Part shown: one piece after another, positions 12,062 through 20,646 of the stretch | Position numbering within the stretch: position 1 is the first letter of the stretch | Layout: each line of letters begins with the position of its first letter | Assembly (NCBI RefSeq): GCF_000283155.1 | Contig: NW_004454206.1 | Coordinates: 18,027,950-18,091,949, forward strand | Origin: Ceratotherium simum simum | Lineage: Eukaryota; Chordata; Mammalia; Perissodactyla; Rhinocerotidae | Direction of reading: 5' to 3' | DNA: 64,000 bases | Translations under genes and position numbers: made by a program | The notes under the pieces: model-generated | Told to the model about the DNA's origin: nothing | Seen by the model: only the letters and a program-made list of their open reading frames with translations | Database searches by the model: none

Positions 12062-12925
12062 CAGTCTATGTTATTCATCACTTACCATGTTCCAGGCATT
12101 GCTCCTGGTGCTAGGGACATAGCAGTGAATGCCTCAGTCTCTACTCTCATAGAATGTACATTCTCATGGAAGAGGCAAACAATAAACAAATAATCCAATA
12201 ATACATATGTATAATGATAAGGGCCAAGAAAAAAAGTAAAGCAGGCAATAAGGATGAAGAGTGGCAGAGGCACTATTTTAGATAGGGAGGTCAGGCAGGG
12301 AGGGCCTCTCTGAGCATATGACATTTGAGCAAAGGCTAATGGAAGTTAAAAGAATGAGCCATGTGATTATCTGCAGGAGGAGGTGCAACAGTCCAGATGA
12401 GGGAGGCTGCAGGTTTGAGGAATATCAAGGAGGCCATGTAGCTAGGGCATAGTGAGTGAAGGATAGAAGGTGGCGAGAGAGCCAGGGCCAGATGCTATAA
12501 GATTTTAAAAGCAAGGGCCTATACCACTAGACTTTTCTAGTTGTGATGGAAAGGTATACAATCTCACTAACCTTTAAGCACCACTCTTTATTTGGAGAAC
12601 TAGCTGTAGGCAGAGAATGAATGGAAGCAGGAGACCAGGGAGGAGGTTATTGCAGGGGCTGAGGTCAGACAAGATGGTGGCTTGAGCCAGGGTATAGCGT
12701 TGGATCTGAGATACATTTCGAAGGTAGAGTTGACAAAATTGGCTACTGGGTTGGTTGCAGGATATGAATCAAGGATAACTCACACTGGAACAAGATGTCA
12801 GAAGGCTTCAAGAAACATGTCCCAGAAAGGTAGTTTGAGTACCTGGATCCACCCATACCTCAAGCCTCAAGAAGAGGCTTATGTGAAGGTTCTGGTTTTG
12901 CTTAAACTTCTTTGAATGGATTGAA
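12062..12925 (-). repeat. LINE-2-like ancient repeat, antisense
   Basis: Begins 'acttaccatgttccaggcattgctcc' and continues 'agtgaatgcctcagtctctac', 'gagggcctctctgagcatatg' and, further on, 'ggaagcaggagaccagggaggagg'. This order is the well-known mammalian repeat I associate with LINE-2 in antisense. It runs unusually far here, about 800 bases. Confidence 0.6.
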
Positions 12926-13844
12926 ACATCTTAAGAACCTGTGGATAATGCCAAAGTATTTAGAAATACCCAAAAGATACGTGTGATGCTACAACCTCTA
13001 CTTTTGCAAAAAGTTGTGGCTATCTGGTGAAATTTTGTTCTTTTACTGATAAACAGTGGGTTTTTTTTTTCAGTCTATAAGAGAGTGGCTAATAAAACTA
13101 TTGAATAAAGGCTCAGTCAGGACAAATTATTATCCAACGCTGGGTAAATGGTCTTGTCTGCCTCTCCATTCAAGGCTTACTTATCTAAAGAATTGAACAT
13201 CTTGGGACATAACGGTAACATGGTTTTCAAAGATGAACAAGCTCAGCAGAAGAGTGCTGAAGGTTATTGTTTCACCTCAACCAATTCCTATACCAGGTGG
13301 GATTGGCCTCAGGGCAGCAAGTTAAGGATGATCTGCTTTGAACTCCTCTCAGATGTCTCTGATTCCCTGCCTTGTTTCTTCTTGCCGATATCTCTGATGC
13401 CATGCACAAGTGGGCGGACAGTAAGTTTCATGCAGGCTGTGGCTTTTTTCATACTGTGTTTTGCAACACCATGGATATTGGTGGAAACTTGGTGGCAAAA
13501 TTCAACCTTGAGGGATGGAAACTAATGGATAAACACCACTCCCACTCCTTTGGGTGGGCAATTCTGGGAGGCATTCTGTACATTTCTCTGGAGGCCCTGG
13601 TGGAATCAGTCCTGTTGCTCACAGCAGTGACCTCAGTAATGTGCCTTGCTATTATTGGCTTTCCTTCGTTCCCATTTTCACTTTCTCTGCACCCTCATCA
13701 CTGCTTCCTGGGATCATCTCCTCCAGGATGTGCACATAATCCTCATCTAGTGCCCTGCTTCAGACAACTCAACCTAAGGCAGCTTCTTTTTTAACGACCC
13801 AGCCACATTCATCATGGCAAAAACATCAGTTTGGAAATAAAATT
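12926..13844 (+). other. Unassigned segment with an open frame of 140 codons
   Basis: A moderately GC-rich stretch carries two overlapping + frames, 13148-13525 (125 codons) and 13372-13794 (140 codons). The second would encode a hydrophobic stretch (about GWAILGGILYISLEALVESV, residues 60-80) after a His-rich patch. I do not recognise a protein family, no splice-site arrangement supports an exon, and no poly(A) tail marks a processed pseudogene. It may be an internal part of an unrecognised retroelement, a decayed pseudogene needing a frame change near 13370-13520, or chance. Confidence 0.2.
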
Positions 13845-14028
13845 TTTTCCCCCCAAAACCCCAGTACATAGTTGTATGTCATAGATGCACATCCTTCTAG
13901 TTGCTGTACATGGGACGCGATCTCAGCATGGCCAGAGAAGCGGTATCTCAGTGTGCGCCTGGGATCCGAACCCGGGCCGCCAGCAGCGGAGCGCGCGCAC
14001 TTAACCACCAAGCCACGGGGCCCGCCCT
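13845..14028 (-). mobile_element. ERE SINE (copy 5), shortened tail
   Basis: Minus orientation. It begins in the C-rich ccccccaaaaccccagtac part, so the usual gagctaacat 3' half is missing, and ends gggcccgccc. The 12-base TSD ggaaataaaatt at 13833-13844 and 14029-14040 shows that the shortened form is what inserted, not a later deletion. Confidence 0.92.
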
Positions 14029-14040
14029 GGAAATAAAATT

Positions 14041-15680
14041 GATTTTCTTCATCACCAGCACTTGGCTCTGTTGCAAAGAAAATCACCCACATCTATTCAC
14101 ATATTTTTTGTTCTTCATATGTTTGTCATTGTGGGCTCAGAGAAAGCAATTAGGTTTGTGGCAGTACTGTTAAATGCATTTAACTCCAAACTTGAATGAC
14201 TTATTATTGACTGTAGGATCCCTCATTTCAAATGCATTTGATATGTATATGTACAGAGAATTTCAAATGCACAAATTTGATTTAGTTGGGCAATATATCA
14301 CTTCACAGAGTCTGATGCTTCCGACTTAAAGAAATTGCAATCTAACTGTAATAACTCATATTTGTGAGATATTGTTAATGATTTCATACATTTAACAACT
14401 TTGTGAAGTAAACACGGATAACATATTTACTCTCATTTTCAAGATTGTCAAACTAGAAATCAGAGTGGTTAAAACAGGCAGCAGGTATTTGGCAGAAGGG
14501 ACCAAGGGTCTTTCCACCAGGGCTGGCAAGATTGTTAAAATCCACACAATCACAGGAAAGGAGAGAAGGTTGGGCAACCTAGTGAACTTAAACCATCTAT
14601 AGATGAGGAAGAAACTTTTCACTCATTGTTTCATTAAGCAGGTGTTTGTTGAGGGTCTTTAATATGCCAGGCAATGTACAAGGTCCTGTAGATATAATCA
14701 TTGTGGGAAGTACACTGCTAAGCAAAGTTGGACGGGAAAAGAAAGCAATTTCCTGGGAGGAAGATAGTATAACAGTTCCAGATCCTGATACAGGAGGAGT
14801 GTGTAGCTAAAATTACCATCACCATTAGGGGACATAGCTATGCGGATCAATGCAGCAATGATTTTCAAACTCACCCGTCAAATCAATTCTAATTGTTTGT
14901 CAACCAATGGGATAACCATTTTTAAACCTGTCAGTCCACTGAATTTATTAATTAGATAATTTGATCAACATCTGGTACTGGGATGGATTCAAAATTGGTA
15001 GATGCAGTAAAATAAATTGATTTGATGAACATTTTTCCTTGAACAGAGTGGTTGACTGATTTGGAAAGTTGATTTTAGAACATTTCAGAATTACCATGAG
15101 TATGAGTCATTATTCCATTTCAGCAACTATGTGACCTCTAAGGCAGGTGATTGCCTTCTTTGTAGCTCATCTGAAGGAAATAAATAATGATGACTTGATC
15201 TTTAGGGGTTTCATGAGTCAGCAGCTAAAGCTTATTAATTCTTACATAAATAGAGCTTTAAACATTCTGGGTCTTGGAAAGGAAAAATAGGGAGACTATC
15301 TCTTGGATTTTATCAGCCACTACTCTTCTATAATAGTGTTCAGCCAATATTTACCTTGAAAAATAAGGAAAACACTATTGTTACTCCCTGTCACCTATTT
15401 ACTAAAGGAACTGAATTCTGAGGCATTGCAGCTCTTTTAAGCCTAGATTGAAAATTCGTATCGGGTTTCAGATCATCACGCCTTTCCAGGTCAAGAGCAG
15501 CTTGCTGTGCAAAGGTTAGTTTTACAATTTTACCCGGCTTTCTCCCCACCTGTACTTCACTCCTACATCCTTTAGAGAAAACTGCATGACTTTGAAGTTG
15601 AAGGTTGCATTCAGGCAGGCAGAGCTGCGTTACTCCCACCCTGAGTTAGAACAGATAATGGATTCTGCAGCGCAGGTGTC
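14041..15680. other. Upstream flank with MIR/LINE-2 scraps
   Basis: No gene. A MIR-like antisense fragment (tactctcattttcaagattgtc...) lies near 14340-14520, and a LINE-2 antisense end (ttaatatgccaggcaatgtac) near 14630-14720. The remainder, about 14.8-15.68 kb, holds no recognisable repeat. Confidence 0.45.
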
Positions 15681-15687
15681 CAACTGA

Positions 15688-15711
15688 CCAAGGTCATCGA
15701 ACAATGACTCA
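15688..15711 (+). promoter_or_regulatory. Candidate distal SF-1 half-site plus AP-1 site
   Basis: CCAAGGTCA at 15688-15696 is an exact match to the SF-1 (NR5A1) consensus YCAAGGYCA. TGACTCA, a perfect AP-1 heptamer, follows at 15705-15711. It lies about 3.8 kb upstream of the NR0B1 start in sequence I cannot assign to a repeat. From memory, mouse transgenic work reported a distal SF-1-dependent gonadal element several kb upstream of Dax1. Equivalence is an inference. Confidence 0.4.
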
Positions 15712-16529
15712 GTGTAAATATCCAAATTGCAGTTGTGGACAAACTCAGCATATGACAGGTGCAGTTGATGAGTGTCCTTTTGTCTTGCTGTCACAGTGGT
15801 CTAAGGACATGGGACAAATCAAATGAAGAAGCTATGCCTGCCTTAGAAGGTTACGTCTTCACTAATCCTGTAGCAACCAGCAGGCTGGCATTGCTTGGTG
15901 CAAAGCTCTGCACTGCTGTGTTTGGATGATTTTGTTTCTCACGAGCTATCTGTTCAGGGAAAAAATGGAAAGGGGAAAGATGAAGTCAGTTTTCTCCTGA
16001 CAGTTCCAAGGATGAATACTTGCGAAGGACAAACAGGCAAGCTCTCCTTAGAAACAGTCAATCCAAAGAAGCTGGGAAGTCCTCAGAGTTATGAACAGAA
16101 GGTCACAACTTCAAGAAAAACACAAGTAAGAAAATCAGAAGATTCTGCTCCTGGGAAAGAACAGGAATTATAACCAATATATTACAAGTTCATGGTTCTC
16201 AGCACCGTACTGAAATTTCATTTTGAGACAATGCCTGAAAGTCAAAGACATCAAATAGGTGTGAGCTGTGAGTGATTAAAGTCACAAAAAATGGGTTGTT
16301 ACTAGGATTTTTAAAAATATACTTGATAAGATGAAAGAGTTTTAGAAAAACCTTTAAATTATATAGGGCTAGGGTACATATATTAAAATAGTTTATGGCA
16401 TTTTTTTCTGGTTTCATAGCTGAAAAGGCTAACGTAATATTAAATGCCTTGTTCAATGCTAAATCATTAGAAAGTGAACGAGTGTAAACTTAAGTTACTT
16501 TATATTTTTGATATAGTGAAGAGGTCAGC

Positions 16530-16760
16530 AAACGTTTCTGTAAAGGTCCATATTGAGAGAAAAAAATAATAATAACCCTTGAAGGACTTAGAACAGGGTG
16601 GATGTATTAATATTGTCATATAGAATTTTTCCCCATTTCACAAGTGTGAAGGCTGAAGTTAAATGACTTGTTCAATGTTATATCTTTAGAGTAGAAGAGC
16701 CCAAATCCAAAGCCATGTCTTTTGACTGTTAACTCAATTCTCTTGTTACTTAATCACAGT
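16530..16760 (-). repeat. MIR-like fragment, antisense
   Basis: 'ccccatttcacaagtgtgaagg...aaatgacttgttcaatg' followed by 'gtagaagagcccaaatcc' resembles the antisense MIR core. Strongly diverged. Confidence 0.4.
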
Positions 16761-16917
16761 GCCTGCAGCACTCTGAATATCACAAAAGGCCTCCAGAAAG
16801 CTCTGAGTCCAACAGGGCCTGCTAACTCCTCCTTCTGCCAGGATCAGCACAGCAATAGTGTCCTGTGTGTTGAGAGCAGGAGATACACCCTTCTCCTCTT
16901 TCTCTAAAGGCACAGTT

Positions 16918-17330
16918 GGCCAACAAATATATTTTTGAGCACCTGCTGTATGCCAGACACTGTCCTAGTTGCTGGGACACAGAGTGACCAATTCCTTGCC
17001 CTCAAGGGACTTTTATACTAGTTGAGGGAGACAATCAACAAGCATCAAATAACTAAATACATCAATCATATCAGCTCTGATAAGTGATAGGAAGAAAATA
17101 AAATGGGGTAACATAAAAAGTAACTAGCACTGGCAACTTAAGGTGGGGGCTGAGGTAGGCTGGGTTTTTCAGCTAGGCTGGTTGGTGGATGCATCAAGCA
17201 GGAAGATTGCTGAAGTAGCAATAACAATACCCAAAGAGTAGCTTGAATATTGGAAATGGCAAATGATGAAATGGACAATGAGGTAACATTTCTAATACAT
17301 ATTACTGTTATGGACCAGATGGCCCATCCA
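16918..17330 (-). repeat. LINE-2-like repeat, antisense
   Basis: 'ttgagcacctgctgtatgcc', 'gacactgtcctagttgctgg' and 'ccttgccctcaagggac' match the antisense LINE-2 3' end, continuing into 'gataagtgataggaag'. Boundaries are approximate. Confidence 0.65.
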
Positions 17331-17648
17331 GTGTTTTGAGTCTGGTCTAAGAAATGTGGACATGCAGAAAAAAAATGAGACAACTTCTGGGTGGAGGGAT
17401 AGGGTGGGCTTCCCTGGCAGAGAGAGAATAATGGTGGTGCTGGTCTAGCATCAACTCCTAACCCTGAAGTTATCACGTTATCTTAAAAAGGGGGGGGGAG
17501 GAATAAGAGTTGATACATCCAACACTTATCGTGTACCAAACAAACATTTTACATGCATTAACTCATGTATGAGGATTACCTCACAGAGATTATTGTCCAC
17601 ATTTTACAAATAAGGAAACTGAGGCACAGGTGGCTTAAGTAACTTTTC

Positions 17649-18085
17649 TGTGAAAGGCTAAATAATGCCGCCCAATGATGTCCATGTCCTAACCCTCAGA
17701 ACCTGTGAATATGTTATCTTTCATGGCAAAATGGACTTTGCAGATGTGATTTAATTAAGAATTTTGAGATGGGGAGATTATTCTGGATTATCTGGGTTTG
17801 CCCAATGTAATTATAAAGATCCTTAAACAAGTCAGAAAGGAGATGGAAGCAGAGGTCAGAGTGATATGGCCAGGAGCCCAGGAATGCAGGCAGCTTCTAG
17901 AGGCTGGAAAAGGCAAGGAAATAGATTCTCTCCTAGAGCTTCCAGAAGGAATTTTACCTTGATTTCAGGCCAGTGAAACTGATTTCAGACTTCTGGCCTC
18001 CAGAACTTTAACATAATAAATTTGTGTTGCCTTAAGCCACTAAATTTGTGGTAATTTGTTACAGCAGCAATAGGAAACTAATACA
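17649..18085 (+). mobile_element. Solo LTR, MaLR (MLT1-like), inside a MIR
   Basis: Starts TGTGAAAGGC and ends near 18085 in 'aggaaactaataca', keeping TG...CA ends. The internal phrases 'gatgtccatgtcctaaccc', 'aaaatggactttgcagatgtg', 'gggagattattctggatta', the late 'aataaatttgtgttgcctta' polyadenylation region and 'ttgttacagcagcaatagg' are a classic mammalian MLT1-type LTR in sense orientation. No internal retroelement sequence remains, so it is a solo LTR. The subfamily is not assigned. Confidence 0.72.
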
Positions 18086-18089
18086 TCGC

Positions 18090-18098
18090 CCAAGGTCA
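18090..18098 (+). promoter_or_regulatory. MIR-derived SF-1 consensus half-site
   Basis: CCAAGGTCA, a perfect SF-1/NR5A consensus, lies in the right half of the antisense MIR about 1.35 kb upstream of the inferred NR0B1 start. The MIR core commonly carries this word, so its presence alone is not evidence of function. Confidence 0.25.
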
Positions 18099-18824
18099 CG
18101 GAGCTACAGAGTGTCAGGGCCAGAATTAAAATTGAGGCAATCTGGTGCCAGGGCCAGAAGTTTAACCACTGTGTTATTGGGCCTCTCACAGAAAGAATAA
18201 AATTTCAGGTTGAATGCAAAATAAGTGTCTCCTAGGTTTTCCTCTTATACTCAGAATTCCACGTCCCAGAGAAATTAAAACATGAGAAAGGGGATCCTAC
18301 ACCAGCTAGTTTATACAGGTCCCCTTCTCTATGTCTTCAGTCCTGGACCCAAGAGATCACAAAGGAAACCTTCTATTTTAGAGGTGAGGAATTTGAGGAC
18401 TAAAGGGTTGTGATTTTGAAGTTACCCAGCTGGCTGGTGAAATAATCTGCTAGTTACACAAGGGGCACGTGGTGATGTGGGAGACCCACTGATCTCAGTG
18501 CCTTTGTAGAATGAGAAAGGAGGCTGTGTGGCAAGTGAGGACCAAAGGATCCAGGCTTCCTGAAACCTGTGTTTCTCATTATTCGTTTAGGAAGGGTGGG
18601 AGAAGAAATGTTAATTACACATCTATCCAATGCAATACTTCTTGAAGAATACAAAGTTTTCACTGGAACAACCGTTTAGCCCCTTGTGATTATTATATTC
18701 CCAAATATTAGCCACTTTTATGTCCTGGTCACTGCCCCCAGCTCTCTAACACAGCATCCAGGACAGAGTTGGGGCTCAAAAATATTAATTGCATTAAACA
18801 AAACGCTTATGATAGCATCTTTAG

Positions 18825-18992
18825 ATCAGCGCTTTTCAAAATTTAAGGTGCAGGCCAATCCCCTGGGGGGGTCTTGTTAAAATGCAGATTCAGAGTCAGC
18901 GAGTCTAGTTGGGCCCTGAAATTGAGCATTTCTACCAAGTTCCCATATGATGCTGATACTGCTAGTCCATAGTTTATATTTTTCAAGGTCCC
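18825..18992 (+). mobile_element. MER5A-type DNA transposon fragment
   Basis: 'cagcgcttttcaaaatttaagg', 'aatcccctggggggg', 'cttgttaaaatgcagattc' and 'gatgctgatactgctagtcc' follow MER5A order in + orientation. It sits about 450 bases upstream of the NR0B1 TATA box. Confidence 0.78.
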
Positions 18993-19317
18993 TGAAAATG
19001 AGATCTCTCCATCCATATATAAAATGTGTCATACAAAGTTTGATCATTTAATGAAAGTTTGCAAAGATGGCATAGAAATAGACTTTTTCCTTTTTAGGCA
19101 CCCCTGCCCTTCCAATAAAGGGGGCAAATTAGATGCCAGGGTTCAATGGCAAGAGTTGGAACAGTGCCCCAAATACCTGCTCCCTGAGCTCTGCTCTCAG
19201 TCTTCCAGAGGCAGGGAAGGGTGTAAAGAGAGGAAGGAGGGAAGTGTCCAAGAGCTCCCATGCCTTCGTTCCTCTTTCATTTCCAACCTTTAAGGAGCAC
19301 CTGCTCCTTCTGAACCG

Positions 19318-19329
19318 CCGAGGTCACGG
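19318..19329 (+). promoter_or_regulatory. Proximal SF-1 type site of NR0B1
   Basis: CCGAGGTCACGG contains the AGGTCA nuclear-receptor half-site about 120 bases upstream of the start predicted from the TATA box. Human and mouse DAX1 promoters are known to be driven by SF-1 through a site of this form at a similar distance. The 5' extension (CCG rather than TCA) is a weaker match than the distal site. Confidence 0.6.
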
Positions 19330-19416
19330 ACAAACACGCCGGAGCGCAGCGCCGCGCCCCCCTCCGCGCGCCCTTGCCCAGCCAGAGACAGCCGACGCGC
19401 GTGCGTGCGCGCTGGG

Positions 19417-19424
19417 TATAAATA
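19417..19424 (+). promoter_or_regulatory. NR0B1: NR0B1 TATA box
   Basis: TATAAATA lies 52 bases before the ATG. Initiation about 30 bases downstream would fall near 19447, giving a leader of roughly 30 bases. A TATA box inside a CpG island fits a tissue-restricted gene. The start site itself is inferred. Confidence 0.75.
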
Positions 19425-19475
19425 AATCCCAAGCGGCGGCCACTGGACAGAGCCAGGCTGCCGGCACCGCTGGCC

Positions 19476-20646
19476 ATGGCGGGTGGGGACCACCAGTGGC
19501 AGGGCAGCATCCTCTACAACATGCTCATGAGCGCGAAGCAAACGCACGCGGCTCCAGAGGCTCCCGAGGCGCAACTGAGGAGCCCGTGCTGGGGCTGCTC
19601 CTGCGGCGCGGAGCCCCCGGTGGGCAGACAGGGGCTGCCGGGTGGGCGGGCAGTGGCGCTCCTGTACCGCTGCTGCTTTTGCGGTGAAGACCACCCGCGG
19701 CAGGGCAGCATCCTCTACAACATGCTCACGAGCGCAAAGCAAATGCATGAGGCTCCAGAGGCGCCCAAGGCACGGAGGGAGGGCTCGTGCTGGGGTTGCT
19801 CGTGTGGCGCGGAGCCCCCAGTGGGCAGAGAGGGACTGCCGGGTGGGCGTCCCATGGCGCTCCTGTACCGCTGCTGCTTTTGCGGTGAAGACCACCCACG
19901 GCAGGGTAGCATCCTCTACAGCTTGCTCACCAGCGCAAAGCAAACGCACGTGGCTCCGGAAGCTCCCGAGGCGCGGCCGAGGGACGTGCGGTGGGACCGT
20001 TCCTACTGCGCGCAGAGGCTGGGGGGCAGAGAGGAGCTGCCGGAAGGGAGAGCAGTGGCGCTCCTGTACCGCTGCGGCTTTTACGATGAAGACCACCCGC
20101 GGCAGGGCAGCATCCTCTACAACATGCCCACGAACGCAAAGCAAACGCACGCGGCTCCTGAGGCGGAGCAGGGGGCCCCCTGGTGGGACCCTTTCTGTGG
20201 CGCGCAGCGGCGAATGGCCCTCAAGAGTCCACAGGTGGTCTGCGAGGCAGCCTCCGCGGGCCTGTTGAAGACGATGCGCTTCGTCAAGTACTTACCCTGC
20301 TTCCAGGTGCTGCCCTTGGACCAGCAGCTGGTGCTGGCACGCAGCTGCTGGGCGCCGCTGCTCATGCTGGAGCTGGCCCAGGACCGCTTGAACTTCGAGA
20401 CAGTGGAGACCTCAGAGCCCAGCCTGCTGCAGAGGATTCTCACCACCAGGCGGCGGGAGACCGCGAGCGAGGAGCCGCCGCCCCTGGCCACGCTGCAGCC
20501 ACACTTGGTACCGCCGCCAGAGGCCGGGCATTTGCTGTCGGCCGCCCAGGTCCAAGCCATCAAGGGCTTCCTTGCCAGGTGCTGGAGCCTGGACATCAGT
20601 ACCAAGGAGTACGCCTACCTCAAGGGGACCGTGCTCTTTAATCCGG
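19476..20646 (+). CDS. NR0B1: NR0B1 exon 1 coding part
   Basis: Encodes residues 1-390 plus the first base of codon 391. It holds the whole repeat domain and most of the ligand-binding-like domain ([53 protein letters not shown]). Arg268 corresponds to human Arg267, a known adrenal hypoplasia position, and is conserved. The donor is CCGG|gtaagg at 20647, phase 1. Reading through the donor would stay open to a stop at 20748-20750, so intron retention would give a 424-residue product. Confidence 0.97.

Larger units (their letters stand above)
17505..18200 (-). repeat. MIR SINE, antisense, split by an LTR
   Basis: The left half (17505-17648) has 'cattttacaaataaggaaac' and 'tgaggcacaggtggcttaag', the antisense MIR core. 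The right half (18086-18200) resumes with 'cgcccaaggtcacggagc' and 'gggccagaattaaaattgag'. Together they make one MIR whose core is interrupted exactly where it should read on, so the LTR at 17649-18085 inserted into it. Confidence 0.78.

Noticed and set aside
15895..16173. 92-codon + frame upstream of NR0B1
   Set aside because: No family resemblance, no Kozak or splice context, and nothing to separate it from chance.
19642..20268. 208-codon + frame overlapping NR0B1 exon 1
   Set aside because: It is the alternate frame of the GC-rich 201-base repeat. The NR0B1 frame matches the known protein throughout.
20183..20641. 152-codon + frame in the ligand-binding region of NR0B1
   Set aside because: Out of frame with NR0B1 and explained by lack of stops in GC-rich coding DNA.
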